51,559 nucleotides of DNA from Truepera sp. (GCA_018333895.1 JAGXSJ010000091.1:1-51559); one strand, 5' to 3'; positions 35,165 through 44,133 are shown, counted from the stretch's first letter. Notes: a model not told the origin generated them from the sequence alone. Made by a program: numbers and translations.

Positions 35165-35595
35165 ACTAGCGGCTCGCCCGAAAAGCCGTGTTGCTGGTAG
35201 TAATGGAGCAGGTGGCGGGTAGGGGTATTAAGGGGATAGTCTAGCGCCTCGCTCACCGTCAACCAGGCAAAAGCGTCGGCCTCCTCGTTGAGAACTACCG
35301 CCTCGCTAGTGCAGCGCGCTACGAAGTTAAGCAGAATCATATGGCTCGGCCGGTAAAACTCGCTTGAATTCACCGCCTCTTGCACCGGTGCCCAGCGGAT
35401 CTCCGCAATGCTTAGACCGGTCTCTTCTTGCACTTCACGTTCAAGCGCTGCCGCGATGGTTTCGCCATAGTCGATCTTGCCGCCCGGTACCCCCCACAGG
35501 CCACGCCACTTGTGAGTGTGAATCACGAGCACGTGCCCGGAAGGGTTAATTAACAGTGCGCCGACGGTGACTAACGGACGGGGAGGAGGTGTCAT
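35149..35595 (-). CDS. Nudix hydrolase
   Basis: A 148-residue protein with a full Nudix box: GGKIDYGETIAAALEREVQ followed by EETGL (G-x5-E-x7-R-E-x2-E-E-x-G). VGALLINPSGHVLVIHTHKW precedes it, similar to nucleoside-diphosphate-X hydrolases of the MutT/ADP-ribose groups. The ATG at 35595 is preferred over a TTG 42 bp upstream because TATCGT lies exactly 6 nt before it (leaderless) and the fold begins there. First gene of a two-gene unit with the SDR. Confidence 0.88.
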   Translation of the reverse strand: MTPPPRPLVTVGALLINPSGHVLVIHTHKWRGLWGVPGGKIDYGETIAAALEREVQEETGLSIAEIRWAPVQEAVNSSEFYRPSHMILLNFVARCTSEAVVLNEEADAFAWLTVSEALDYPLNTPTRHLLHYYQQHGFSGEPLVCQPH

Positions 35596-35601
35596 GGCAG
35601 C

Positions 35602-35607
35602 ACGATA
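35602..35607 (-). promoter_or_regulatory. candidate leaderless -10 box
   Basis: On the minus strand TATCGT, GCTGCC, then the Nudix ATG. It supports the choice of start. Confidence 0.4.
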
Positions 35608-35650
35608 GCCGCTTAAGGCTCTGCTAGCCGTAGCCAATCCTACAGCTCGG

Positions 35651-35656
35651 TATACT
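35651..35656 (+). promoter_or_regulatory. candidate leaderless -10 box
   Basis: TATACT lies 5 nt before the GTG of the glycerophosphodiester phosphodiesterase gene. Confidence 0.5.
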
Positions 35657-35661
35657 GGAGC

Positions 35662-36435
35662 GTGTTTTTCTACTTTCTCTCGCTCGCCGTCCTGCTGATC
35701 TTGTGGCGCTTAGTCCTGTGGCGGCCACGGCCGCTGGTTGGCGTAACGCGCTCCGCCCCGCTGCTAATCGGTCACCGTGGCGTGCGCGGTACGCTGCCGG
35801 AAAACACCATAGCGGCCTTTGAGGCGGCCATCAAGGCCGGTCTTGACGGCCTGGAGTTTGACGTGCAGCGCAGCCGGGATGGCGCACTGGTGATATTTCA
35901 CGACTTTACTACCCATGGCCATGAGGTAGCGGCGCTGACCCTGGCGGAGCTGCGGCAACTGCATCCTGAGGTGCCTACCGTGGACGAGCTAGCGGCGCTG
36001 GTTGGGCGCTATCCTAGAGCTTTTCTTAACTTAGAAATCAAGGCTAAGTCGCATGACACGCAGGGGCTCGAGCGCTCGGTAGTGGAAGCAGTACGCCGCC
36101 TGGGGCTGGCAGGGCGCACCTTGATCTCTAGCTTTAACCCCATAAGCCTGCTGCGGGTCAGGTTGCTGGCGCCTGAGCTGCGCACCGCCTTGCTGTTTGC
36201 CCCCGACCTGCCCCGATACGGCTGGCTCGCCGGGTGGCTGCACGTGGACGCCATCCACCCGCACTATAGTCAGGTGACGCCAACACTGATGGCGGCGGCG
36301 CGGCGGCGTAACCTGATGGTCAATACCTGGACGGTCAACGAGCTTCACGAAGTAAAACGGGTGCTAGGGCTAGGGGTAGACGCAGTTATGGCCGATGACC
36401 CCGGCGCTCTCAAGCAGGCGGCTGGTAGAGTGTAG
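35662..36435 (+). CDS. Glycerophosphodiester phosphodiesterase family protein
   Basis: A 257-residue protein with one N-terminal membrane helix (YFLSLAVLLILWRLVLW) and a GDPD TIM barrel. IGHRGVRGTLPENTIAAFEA (HRG...PENT) and LEFDVQRSRDGALVIFHDF (E-x-D...HD) carry the metal and catalytic residues; NLEIKAKS, SSFNPISLLRVR and VNTWTVNE are the later family motifs. It hydrolyses glycerophosphodiesters to an alcohol and glycerol-3-phosphate, at the membrane face. The start is a GTG after a leaderless-type -10. Confidence 0.9.
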   Translation: MFFYFLSLAVLLILWRLVLWRPRPLVGVTRSAPLLIGHRGVRGTLPENTIAAFEAAIKAGLDGLEFDVQRSRDGALVIFHDFTTHGHEVAALTLAELRQLHPEVPTVDELAALVGRYPRAFLNLEIKAKSHDTQGLERSVVEAVRRLGLAGRTLISSFNPISLLRVRLLAPELRTALLFAPDLPRYGWLAGWLHVDAIHPHYSQVTPTLMAAARRRNLMVNTWTVNELHEVKRVLGLGVDAVMADDPGALKQAAGRV

Positions 36436-36454
36436 TCAACTTGTGGAGGTAGCA

Positions 36455-36655
36455 ATGTCCGTTAGGTTTAAAGTGATCAGCTCAAACAATCTGGAGCTGT
36501 TTGAAGAGCGCCTCAACCGCTTTATCGACTCGCTGTCGCTAGATGATGTGCTTGTCGATATCAAGTTTTCGACGGCGGCGTTTGATGGGGTTGTTGAGTA
36601 CAGCGCGCTGATACACTACCAGCGGACCGAAAGTTGGAGCGAGCGCTCTAGCTGA
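36455..36655 (+). CDS. Small Cse60-like protein
   Basis: A 66-residue protein starting at an ATG after GTGGAGGT. The pattern VRFKVISSNNLELFEERLNR, a middle DVLVDIKFSTAAFDG and the final YSALIHYQR resembles the Cse60 family of small proteins known from Firmicutes and elsewhere; its function is not known. It begins 19 bp after the GDPD gene and probably shares its transcript. Confidence 0.6.
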   Translation: MSVRFKVISSNNLELFEERLNRFIDSLSLDDVLVDIKFSTAAFDGVVEYSALIHYQRTESWSERSS

Positions 36656-36690
36656 GGCTGGAGCGGCTAGTCACCGGGGCGGCGCCGCGT

Positions 36691-36696
36691 TACAAT
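36691..36696 (+). promoter_or_regulatory. candidate leaderless -10 box
   Basis: TACAAT lies 8 nt before the ATG of the response regulator gene; no Shine-Dalgarno sequence is present. Confidence 0.4.
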
Positions 36697-36704
36697 GGCC
36701 TGTA

Positions 36705-37760
36705 ATGGCACTAGTCCTAGCTGTTGACGATGACCTCGGTATCCTGAAGCTGATCGAGGTGAGCTTAAAGGGGGCCGGATTTGAAGTGCTTACCTTTGAC
36801 AACCCCCGTGACGCCATCGATGAGCTTAACGAAGGGCTGCGCCCTGATGTGATGGTCTCGGATGTCTCGATGCCAGGGCTAGATGGCTTTGCTTTCTACG
36901 AACAGGTCCGGCTCATTCATGAGCTGCGGGCGGTCCCTTTTATCTTCCTGACCGCGCTCAGCGAGCGGCAGCAGATCCGCTACGGCATGTCGGTGGGGGC
37001 AGATGACTATATTACCAAGCCGTTTGAACGCGATGAGCTGGTGCAGGCTGTCAAGGTCAGGCTACAGCGTGTGGCAGAGCTACGTCGTCCGCTGGAAGGC
37101 TCGGTCAAGGTGGTAGGGTTTGGCCAGCCCTGGGTCGAGCGCGACGGTGCCCGGCTGGACTGGGAGTCGCTTAAGGCGATCGAGCTGTTGTTCTATCTGC
37201 TCGAGCACCGCTCTGGCGCCAGCACCTTTGAGGTGGCTGAGGCGCTGTGGCCCGGCAAGACCGAAGCCCGGGCCAGCAGCAGCTTCCACACCACCTTATA
37301 TCGGCTGCGCAAGGCGATGGGTGGCGAGATGGTTGAGGTTGCTAACCGCCGCTACTACCTGCATGGCAAGTTCGAGATCGATTACGACGTGGATCGCTAT
37401 CGCCAGCTCTGCGCCAAGGCTCGCGAAAGCAGCCGCCTGGACGATGTAGCGAAGGCGGCGGAGAGTTACCGGGGTGAGTTCCTGGCCGGATTTGACTCGG
37501 AGTGGATTACGGAGCGGCGCCTTAGTCTATACGCCGATCAGCTGTCGTTGCTGGCCGGGGCGGCGGATAAAGCCGAGCGGCAAGGGGAGCTGGGGCAGGC
37601 TGTCCGCTTCTATGAACTCCTTATCCAGCACGAACGTTACGAAGCAGAGGCGTGGGAAGGGCTGGCGCGGGTCTGGGAAGCGTCTGGCAACAGTGCCAAG
37701 GCCGCCGAGGTGCGCGCACAGTTAGCCCAGCTCGAGCTTGAGATCGAGTACCCCGACTGA
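36705..37760 (+). CDS. Response regulator with winged-helix and BTAD (SARP-like) output
   Basis: A 351-residue protein. Receiver domain about 1-125 (LAVDDD acidic pocket, phospho-acceptor D53 in MVSDVSMPG, FLTALS, ITKPF with Lys). A winged-helix domain follows (about 130-225; LKAIELLFYLLEHRSGAS, TTLYRLRKAMGG) and then a bacterial transcriptional activator domain with TPR-like helices (about 230-345). This SARP-type order is known from Actinobacteria, Chloroflexi and Deinococcota. No kinase gene is adjacent; the hybrid kinase at 50037 is a possible but untested partner. Confidence 0.88.
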   Translation: MALVLAVDDDLGILKLIEVSLKGAGFEVLTFDNPRDAIDELNEGLRPDVMVSDVSMPGLDGFAFYEQVRLIHELRAVPFIFLTALSERQQIRYGMSVGADDYITKPFERDELVQAVKVRLQRVAELRRPLEGSVKVVGFGQPWVERDGARLDWESLKAIELLFYLLEHRSGASTFEVAEALWPGKTEARASSSFHTTLYRLRKAMGGEMVEVANRRYYLHGKFEIDYDVDRYRQLCAKARESSRLDDVAKAAESYRGEFLAGFDSEWITERRLSLYADQLSLLAGAADKAERQGELGQAVRFYELLIQHERYEAEAWEGLARVWEASGNSAKAAEVRAQLAQLELEIEYPD

Positions 37761-37785
37761 AATTACCGCCACTGGAGGGTGAAGC

Positions 37786-38577
37786 ATGTACGGTATTGAC
37801 CTGACCGGAAAAAAAGCACTGGTGTTTGGCGTTACCAATCAGCGCTCGCTAGGCTGGGCTATCGCGGAGAAGTTGCACTTAGCCGGTGCCCGGATCGCCT
37901 TTAGCTATCAGGGGGAGCGCCTGCGCGACACCATGGAGGAGCTCACCGCCGACCTGCGTGAACCCTTGCTGATGCAGTGTGATGTGACCAATGACGATAA
38001 GCTAGACGGGGTATTCACACAGGTGGCTAAGACGTTTGGCCAACTCGACTATCTGGTGCATGCAGTGGCCTTTGCGCCCGCTAGCACCTTTGAAAAACCG
38101 TTCGTTAAAGTTACCCGCACGGAGTGGCAGATTACTATGGACGTCTCAGCTTACTCACTGGTCGCCGTGTCGCAGCGCGCTGCGCCGCTCATGGCCCAAG
38201 GGGGCAGCATCGTCACGCTGAGCTATCTAGCGGGCGAGCGAGTAGTGCCGCACTACAACATGATGGGGGTAGCCAAAGCGGCCCTAGAAGCCAGCGTCCG
38301 CTATCTCGCCTACGACTTAGGCCCCCAGGGTGTGCGAGTTAATGCTATCAGCGCCGGCCCGGCGCGCACCGTGGCGGCGCGCAGCATCGCCGGCTTCGGC
38401 GAGATGTACTCCAAAGCTGGCGCCATGTCGATGCTGAGGCGCAACATTACCCAAGAGGAGGTCGGCGACCTGGCCTTGGTGCTGCTGTCGGAGCTGGGCA
38501 GCGGTGTCACCGGCGAAACCATCTACGTCGATGCTGGCTACCACGCCATGGGGATGTTTTTAGTCGGGGAGGAGTAG
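37786..38577 (+). CDS. fabI: Enoyl-[acyl-carrier-protein] reductase FabI
   Basis: A 263-residue FabI: VFGVTNQRSLGWAIAEKL is the divergent NADH loop of the family, SYQGERLRDTMEELT follows, and Y-NMMGVA-K (Y-x6-K) is the catalytic pair in PHYNMMGVAKAALEASVRYL. It performs the last reduction of each fatty-acid elongation cycle and is the triclosan target class. GGAGGGTGAAGC precedes the ATG; the response regulator ends 25 bp upstream. Confidence 0.95.
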   Translation: MYGIDLTGKKALVFGVTNQRSLGWAIAEKLHLAGARIAFSYQGERLRDTMEELTADLREPLLMQCDVTNDDKLDGVFTQVAKTFGQLDYLVHAVAFAPASTFEKPFVKVTRTEWQITMDVSAYSLVAVSQRAAPLMAQGGSIVTLSYLAGERVVPHYNMMGVAKAALEASVRYLAYDLGPQGVRVNAISAGPARTVAARSIAGFGEMYSKAGAMSMLRRNITQEEVGDLALVLLSELGSGVTGETIYVDAGYHAMGMFLVGEE

Positions 38578-38656
38578 GCTTAGGCTAGTAGCCGACTGCG
38601 CACCCCTACGCTTCAGCGGATCGCTGTAGAGCGACCGGAGGGACCAGAGATGTGGG

Positions 38657-38890
38657 GTGTCCCATGAGCATAGTTTGGTTGCTCTCCAGTGCCACGGAGA
38701 GCACTTGCCTACTAAGACTGGCAGATCGGCGTTTTGGGAACTTTTCTTCGCTGTCTACGAGAGCCTACCCCGACAGGGGCCGGGTAACCGCTCTGGCGCC
38801 GCCAGAGCGGTTGGTCTTTGCCCCGACCTTCCCCAATCCCCCGCAATCCTCGATTTAGGGTGCGAAGTCGGCGGGCAAACTGGTGCAGCA
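38657..38890 (+). pseudogene. Class I SAM methyltransferase fragment
   Basis: A frame on the plus strand reads FWELFFAVYESLPRQGPGN, then a degenerate linker, then PAILDLGCEVGGQT: the N-terminal helix and SAM-binding motif I of a type-11 methyltransferase. After GGQT the similarity ends and the frame runs into the antisense 3' end of glnA. An intact protein would need about 200 residues more. It fills most of the gap between the convergent fabI and glnA genes. The remainder of that gap shows no gene. Confidence 0.6.
38786..38812. terminator. Perfect 12-bp hairpin in the fabI-glnA gap
   Basis: AACCGCTCTGGC, a 3-nt loop, and its exact complement GCCAGAGCGGTT. It lies between two convergent genes where a bidirectional terminator is expected, but no U-tract follows on either strand, and it falls within the methyltransferase remnant, so its role is uncertain. 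Confidence 0.45.
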
Positions 38891-38956
38891 AATAGCATGA
38901 AGCCCAACCCTGGTGCCGCTCATGGCCAGTGTTGGGCCACTGACGTATGGTTACGA

Positions 38957-40297
38957 TTAGTGCTCGGCTAGGTAGGTATCAAGCTCCCACTGGTGAACAG
39001 TAACGCGGTAGTGATCATACTCGATGGTTTTGGCTGCCAGGAAGTGCTCGTAGATGTGATCGCCCAGAGCCTCGCGCATCAGGCGGCTTTTGCGCAGCGT
39101 GCCCAGGGCCTCGCGCAGCGTGCCGGGCAGCTCTTTGATCTGGTGCTTGCGGCGCTCGCGCACCGACATGTGATAGATGTTGCGCTGAATGGGCGGTGGT
39201 GGCATGAGCTTCTTCTCGATACCATCAATTCCAGCGGCCAGCATGGCGGTTAGTGCCAGGTAGGGGTTGCAGGCCGGGTCGGGCATGCGCAGCTCGGCCC
39301 GGGTGCTGAGCCCCCGGCGCGCCGGGATGCGGATCATAGCGCTGCGGTTGGCGGCCGACCAGGCGATATTGGTCGGCGCCTCGTAGCCGGGGGTAAGGCG
39401 CTTATAGGAGTTGACGGTGGGGTTAGTGATGGCCGCCATGCTGCTGGCGTGCTCGAGCAAGCCAGCGATGAACTGCAGCGCAACCTCAGAGAGCTGGTAC
39501 TGCGCACTCTCATCAAAGAAGGCGTTCTGGCCGCCCTTAAAAAGCGAGAGGTGGGTGTGCATGCCTGAGCCGTTGATGCCGGCGACCGGCTTAGGCATGA
39601 AAGTGGCGTGCAGGCCATGATTGAGCGCAATCCGCTTGATGACCAGTTTGAAGGTAGCCAGGTTATCGGCGGTAGTCAGCGCATCGGCGTACTTGAAGTC
39701 GATCTCGTGCTGGCCCGGTGCGACCTCGTGGTGGGCAGCCTCGATCTCGAAACCCATCGACACCAGGGCATTGACCATGTCGCGCCGTGCCTCCTCGCCC
39801 TTATCGACCGGAGCGAGATCAAAGTAGCCCGCAGCGTCGTGGCTAGTCGTGGTGGGCCGCCCTTCGGCATCGCGCAAGAATAAGAAAAACTCGGCTTCCG
39901 GGCCGGTGTAGGCGTTGTCAAAGCCTAGCGCCTTAAGCCGCTCGACCTGGCGCTTGAGCGCATAACGCGGGTCGCCCATGAAAGGAGTGTTATCGGGATG
40001 GCTGACGTCGCAAATCAGCCGGGCTACCCGGCCGCGGCCTGAGTTCTCTAACGCCGTGGGAAAGACCAGGAAGGTGTCGTAGTCGGGCTTTAAGAGCATA
40101 TCCGACTCTTCGATGCGGGTGAACCCCTGAATCGACGAGCCGTCGAACATGATCTCACCGTCGAGCGCCTTCTCGAACTGTGAAGCGGGCACCTCGACGT
40201 TCTTGTTCATGCCCATGATGTCACTAAACTGCAACCGCAGGAACTTCACGTCCTCTTGCTTGAGCAGTTTTTTGATCTCGGCTTTGGTATAACTCAT
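38957..40297 (-). CDS. glnA: Glutamine synthetase, type I
   Basis: A 446-residue GSI of the short (alpha-like) group. Signatures: [58 protein letters not shown] and the ATP region [20 protein letters not shown]. The C terminus lacks the adenylylation loop of beta-type enzymes. It makes glutamine from glutamate and ammonia. The ATG at 40297 is chosen for GAGGAGGG upstream; an extension 27 codons further is unlikely because it would run through the promoter. Confidence 0.96.
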   Translation of the reverse strand: MSYTKAEIKKLLKQEDVKFLRLQFSDIMGMNKNVEVPASQFEKALDGEIMFDGSSIQGFTRIEESDMLLKPDYDTFLVFPTALENSGRGRVARLICDVSHPDNTPFMGDPRYALKRQVERLKALGFDNAYTGPEAEFFLFLRDAEGRPTTTSHDAAGYFDLAPVDKGEEARRDMVNALVSMGFEIEAAHHEVAPGQHEIDFKYADALTTADNLATFKLVIKRIALNHGLHATFMPKPVAGINGSGMHTHLSLFKGGQNAFFDESAQYQLSEVALQFIAGLLEHASSMAAITNPTVNSYKRLTPGYEAPTNIAWSAANRSAMIRIPARRGLSTRAELRMPDPACNPYLALTAMLAAGIDGIEKKLMPPPPIQRNIYHMSVRERRKHQIKELPGTLREALGTLRKSRLMREALGDHIYEHFLAAKTIEYDHYRVTVHQWELDTYLAEH

Positions 40298-40308
40298 TGT
40301 ACCCTCCT

Positions 40309-40366
40309 CTGTGGGACAACGGCTGATGCTATAGCGAAGGGTGTAAAATGTCAAGGGCTGTGGGAC
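40309..40366 (-). promoter_or_regulatory. glnA promoter flanked by direct repeats
   Basis: Minus strand: TTGACA (40349-40354), 15-bp spacer, TATAGC (40328-40333). The sequence CTGTGGGAC (plus-strand reading) occurs at 40309-40317 and 40358-40366, on either side of the core promoter, 49 bp apart. This layout suits a repressor or nitrogen regulator binding at two sites; the protein is not known. Confidence 0.55.
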
Positions 40367-40487
40367 CAAACGATACATTTCTTGTTAACGCCAAGCACAA
40401 TTTAGCCAACAAATCGACTAAAGCTTGAATAGATGCGCGACAGCACTGAGTCGACAAGTATGCATAATCATACGCGCCCTGGTCGAG

Positions 40488-40515
40488 TTGACGATGGCCA
40501 AGTTGACCATAGTAT
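40488..40515 (+). promoter_or_regulatory. Candidate promoter of the first Liv-type binding protein gene
   Basis: TTGACG (40488-40493), a 16-bp spacer and TAGTAT (40510-40515), about 55 bp before the ATG at 40569. It is divergent from the glnA promoter. Confidence 0.5.
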
Positions 40516-40568
40516 GATGCTATTAGAGCGGTGAGGCTGCCGCTCGCCAGATATGTTTAGGAGGGAAC

Positions 40569-41819
40569 ATGAAGAAACTTCTTACACTGCTCGCCGTGCT
40601 GCTGTTATCGGGGGCGTTGGCGCAACCCCAGGTCAGCAATGTCGGCGTACTTCTTGATTATACTGGCGCCCTGGCTGAGTTTGGCCCGGCCATGCGCAAC
40701 AGCGCCGAATTAGCAGCGGCACAGATCAACGCCGCTGCCGAGGCGGTGTTTGGCGGCCCCATCATCCGGCTGATCCATGAAGACTCGGCCACCAGTGCGG
40801 CGGTCGGTGCCGACCGAGCGCGTAAGTTGATCGACGTTGACGGGGTAGTGGCTATCGTCGGATCGCTAGCCAGCAGCGTCACCGTCGCGGTGGCCGAAGC
40901 GGTCACGGCCCCGGCGCGGGTAGTGCAGATCTCCCCCGCCAGCACCTCGCCGCTGCTGACCTTCTTAAACGATAACGACTTCCTCTTCCGCACTACCGCT
41001 TCTGATGCTCTGCAAGGGGTGGTGGCGGGCCAGCTAGCGCGCGGTGAGATTGTTCCTGGCTACAGCTTTGACACCGCTGCTACCATTTTTGTGAATAACC
41101 CTTACGGCCAAGGGCTAAACGAGAACTTCGTGCGGTCCTTTGAGGCGCGTGGCGGGAGGGTCTTAGCCGCGGTGCCACACCCCGAAGAGCCGCAGCCGAC
41201 CTATGCCGCCCAGCTCGAGCAGGCGCTAGCCGGCAACCCCGATGTGCTGGTGGCTATCAGTTACCCTGGCCAGGCCACGGTCTACCTGGCTGAGTCACGC
41301 GACCTCTTTGGCTTCACGAGCTGGCAGTTTGTTGACGGCACCAAGTCCATCAGGATTATCGAGGCGCTTGGCGCCGAGACCGTCGAGGGGTTGTTGGGCA
41401 CGGCGCCGGGCGCCGACCCCGAGTGGGCCGGTAATGAACTGTTCTTGGCGGCGCATGAGGCGGCCTACGGTACCCGACCGGCGCTCCCCTTTAACGATAC
41501 CGTCTACGATGCCGTAGCTGTGATCGGCCTGGCGATTGCTAAGGCCTATCTCGACGGGGTAGAGATTACCGGCGAAGCTGTCCGCGACCGTCTGCGCGAG
41601 GTGTCTAACGCCCCTGGTGAAGTGGTGGGTGTTGGCGCTTTCGAGGAGGCCTTCCGGCTGCTTCAGCGCGGTGTGGCGATCAACTACACCGGTGCGGCGG
41701 GCGAGGTCGATTTTGATCAGCACGGGGACGTCTTAACCCCGGTCGAGATCTGGCGCTACGCCGGAGGTGCTATCGAAGTGGTGGCTATTCGTCGAGCCGA
41801 TGAGATTCCGCTGGAGTAG
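40569..41819 (+). CDS. Branched-chain amino-acid-type ABC binding protein (LivJ family)
   Basis: A 416-residue periplasmic binding protein with a signal peptide (KKLLTLLAVLLLSGALA). NVGVLLDYTGALAEFGPAMR opens the type I periplasmic fold; ADRARKLIDVDGVVAIVGS and IFVNNPYGQGLNENFVRSFE are LivJ-type motifs. It closely resembles the binding protein at 45900 (shared EEPQPTYAAQLE). AGGAGGG lies before the ATG. It is convergent with livM and ends in a shared hairpin. The ligand, an amino acid or related compound, is not predictable. Confidence 0.9.
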   Translation: MKKLLTLLAVLLLSGALAQPQVSNVGVLLDYTGALAEFGPAMRNSAELAAAQINAAAEAVFGGPIIRLIHEDSATSAAVGADRARKLIDVDGVVAIVGSLASSVTVAVAEAVTAPARVVQISPASTSPLLTFLNDNDFLFRTTASDALQGVVAGQLARGEIVPGYSFDTAATIFVNNPYGQGLNENFVRSFEARGGRVLAAVPHPEEPQPTYAAQLEQALAGNPDVLVAISYPGQATVYLAESRDLFGFTSWQFVDGTKSIRIIEALGAETVEGLLGTAPGADPEWAGNELFLAAHEAAYGTRPALPFNDTVYDAVAVIGLAIAKAYLDGVEITGEAVRDRLREVSNAPGEVVGVGAFEEAFRLLQRGVAINYTGAAGEVDFDQHGDVLTPVEIWRYAGGAIEVVAIRRADEIPLE

Positions 41820-41832
41820 GTCTGGCGAACTT

Positions 41833-41859
41833 GAGGCGGAAGGCTAAGCCTTCCGCCTC
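41833..41859. terminator. Bidirectional hairpin between binding protein and livM
   Basis: A perfect 13-bp stem GAGGCGGAAGGCT/AGCCTTCCGCCTC with an almost absent loop lies between two convergent genes. No strong U-tract follows, but position and stability suggest a shared terminator. Confidence 0.65.
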
Positions 41860-41873
41860 CTCATAACCCATAG

Positions 41874-43082
41874 CTAGGGCCCCGAGCGGCCTGGCGCCGC
41901 TGCCAGCGAGACGGTCTTCTCTTCACCGAGTAGCCCTTTGGGGCGGTAAAGCAGGATCAGGATCAGCAGCACAGCAATGAATAATAGGCGCAGGTAAGGG
42001 CCGCGGGCCGGTAGCTCGGGGGAGATGGCCGCTAACACCGGCCTCAGCATGTCGATCACAAACGGCGTGCCAGACCAGATAGCCCAGATGACGAAGGCGC
42101 CCAGGATGGCGCCGCGATGATTGCCGCTGCCGCCCAGCATCAACATCACCCAGATGAGGAAGGTGGCATGCAGCGGATCGAAGTGGCTGAAATCGATAGA
42201 GATCATGTGGTGGGCGTAAAGTGCGCCGCCAATACCCATGATGACCGCACCGACTACAAAAGCCTGCATTCGGAAGGACGCTACATCCTTACCGCTCATG
42301 GCGGCGGAGTCCTCCTCCTCGCGAATGGCGCGTAGCACGCGGCCCCACGGTGAACGAATGGCGCGCTCGAGCGCCAGATAGATCACCACCACGAACAGGG
42401 TCACCACCAGCAGGTAGATGAAGGTGTAGTCTCGCGGGGCGAGCGGGCCGAAGAAGGCTTGCAGCGGGGCCGGTAACCAGGGGCAGACCGGCTCGCGCAC
42501 CAGGCAGCTTAAGGGCTGTGGGATGCCGTGCATGGGTTGCGGGCCGTTGGCCAGCCAGCGCTCGTTTTGAAAGATGAGCCTGATTAGCTCGGCGATACCG
42601 ATAGTGGCAATCGCCAGGTAGTCGCCGCGCAAGCGCAGCGTCGGGTAACCGACTAGTAATGCCACTACTCCTGCCACTGCGCCCGCTGCTAGCACGCCGA
42701 CCAGAAACGGTGCGCCGAGGCCGAACCACTGTTGGGTAAAGGCGGCGATAGGGCCGGTAGGCATGGTGGTGGTAACGAGGGCGGTGGTAAAGGCACCGAT
42801 GGCGAAAAAGCCGGCAATGCCGATGTTAAAGAGGCCGGTGTAGCCCCACTGGATGTTGAGGCCGAGCGCTAACACCGCGTAGATCGAGGCCATGATCGCG
42901 AATGAGACGAGGTAGGCCACGACACCGGGCGGGAGCCAGAGCGCAATAGCCAACGCCGCTAGCCCACCGACCAGCAGGCTTAGGGGCACCCGCGCCAAGG
43001 GTGGCCAAGCCGGTAAGAGCCGCCCGGCCAACAGTGCCAGGGGCAGTATCAGCAAAGTGCCTCTGACTAATTCGGGCGCCAT
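41874..43082 (-). CDS. livM: Branched-chain amino-acid-type ABC permease LivM
   Basis: A 402-residue membrane permease with about ten helices: ALGLNIQWGYTGLFNIGIAG is the LivM signature, and GRVLRAIREEEDSAAMSGKD the cytoplasmic coupling loop. The ATG at 43082 is chosen since GGAAAGG lies upstream and the livH stop is only 1 nt before it. Last gene of livG-livF-livH-livM on the minus strand. Confidence 0.92.
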   Translation of the reverse strand: MAPELVRGTLLILPLALLAGRLLPAWPPLARVPLSLLVGGLAALAIALWLPPGVVAYLVSFAIMASIYAVLALGLNIQWGYTGLFNIGIAGFFAIGAFTTALVTTTMPTGPIAAFTQQWFGLGAPFLVGVLAAGAVAGVVALLVGYPTLRLRGDYLAIATIGIAELIRLIFQNERWLANGPQPMHGIPQPLSCLVREPVCPWLPAPLQAFFGPLAPRDYTFIYLLVVTLFVVVIYLALERAIRSPWGRVLRAIREEEDSAAMSGKDVASFRMQAFVVGAVIMGIGGALYAHHMISIDFSHFDPLHATFLIWVMLMLGGSGNHRGAILGAFVIWAIWSGTPFVIDMLRPVLAAISPELPARGPYLRLLFIAVLLILILLYRPKGLLGEEKTVSLAAAPGRSGP

Positions 43083-43083
43083 C

Positions 43084-44130
43084 TTAAGCCTTTCCAAACA
43101 GCCCTTGCGGGCGGACTAGCAGCACCACAATCATCACTACAAAGGCGATACCGGGGCCGTAGGCGGGGTTTAGGAAAGCGGTCGACACCTGCCAGGCGAC
43201 CGCGATAACCAGTGCGCCAGCCAGCGCCCCGTAAGGATTGCCGATGCCGCCCAGAATCACCGAGGCAAAGAGCGGCAGCAGCAAAAACCAACCCATCTCC
43301 GGACGGAGCTGTGTATCCAGGCCGTACATGACACCGCTGGCACCGGCCAGTGCGCCGCCAATGAGCCAGGTCCACAAGACGACCTGCTCGGTGTTGATGC
43401 CGCTGACCCGGGCTAACTCAGGGTTGTCGGCGGTAGCGCGCATCGCCTTGCCCATCTTGGTCTTTTCCAGCAGCAGATAGACCAGTATCACCAGAACTAC
43501 CACCAGGCCGAGGATGAAGAGCTGGTCCGGCCGCACCCTGATCCCGGCAAACAGCTCAATAGCAGGGCGGGCGCGGCCGGTGTAGTAGAACAGAAAATCT
43601 GCGCCCCAGAAGAGATAGATCAAACTGCGCAGCAAGAAGGCTGAGCCGAGGGCCGCCATCGCAAAGATAACCGATTGACTCTTTTGGGCCCGTAAGCGGC
43701 GGAAAATCAGCCGGTCCAGGCCGTAGCCGAGCAGCCCGACCAGAGGCATGGCTAAGACGAGGGCGAGCAAGAACTCATAGCCGAATGAAAACGGCGCCAG
43801 CGGGCTGCCGAGCGGCACCAAGGCGATGAACAGCAGCGCTAGATAGGCTCCGGTGGTCATCAGGTCGCCGTGGGCGAAGTTGCCGAAGCGCAGCACGCCG
43901 AAGATGAGCGAGAGGCCGATGGCGCCCAGCGCCAGGATGCCGCCCAGCATCACCCCGCGCACCGTTAGCGACAGCAGGCGCTGGGCAGGGATGCCTTGAG
44001 CTTGGGCGATCAGCCAGAGGCCAGCCAGGATTAGAACGATCAGCGCCAACAGAGCCTCTCGGCTGCCTAGCAGGTGTTTTAGGCGCTCGAGCGGTCTCGG
44101 ACCGAGATTGCTCTGCACTGTCTGGTTCAT
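43084..44130 (-). CDS. livH: Branched-chain amino-acid-type ABC permease LivH
   Basis: A 348-residue membrane permease: GVMLGGILALGAIGLSLIFG and VLRFGNFAHGDLMTTGAYLA are the LivH N-terminal motifs, KAMRATADNPELARVSGINT the coupling loop, and YGALAGALVIAV follows. It forms the channel with LivM. It starts 3 bp after livF. Confidence 0.92.
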   Translation of the reverse strand: MNQTVQSNLGPRPLERLKHLLGSREALLALIVLILAGLWLIAQAQGIPAQRLLSLTVRGVMLGGILALGAIGLSLIFGVLRFGNFAHGDLMTTGAYLALLFIALVPLGSPLAPFSFGYEFLLALVLAMPLVGLLGYGLDRLIFRRLRAQKSQSVIFAMAALGSAFLLRSLIYLFWGADFLFYYTGRARPAIELFAGIRVRPDQLFILGLVVVLVILVYLLLEKTKMGKAMRATADNPELARVSGINTEQVVLWTWLIGGALAGASGVMYGLDTQLRPEMGWFLLLPLFASVILGGIGNPYGALAGALVIAVAWQVSTAFLNPAYGPGIAFVVMIVVLLVRPQGLFGKA

Positions 44131-44133
44131 AGT

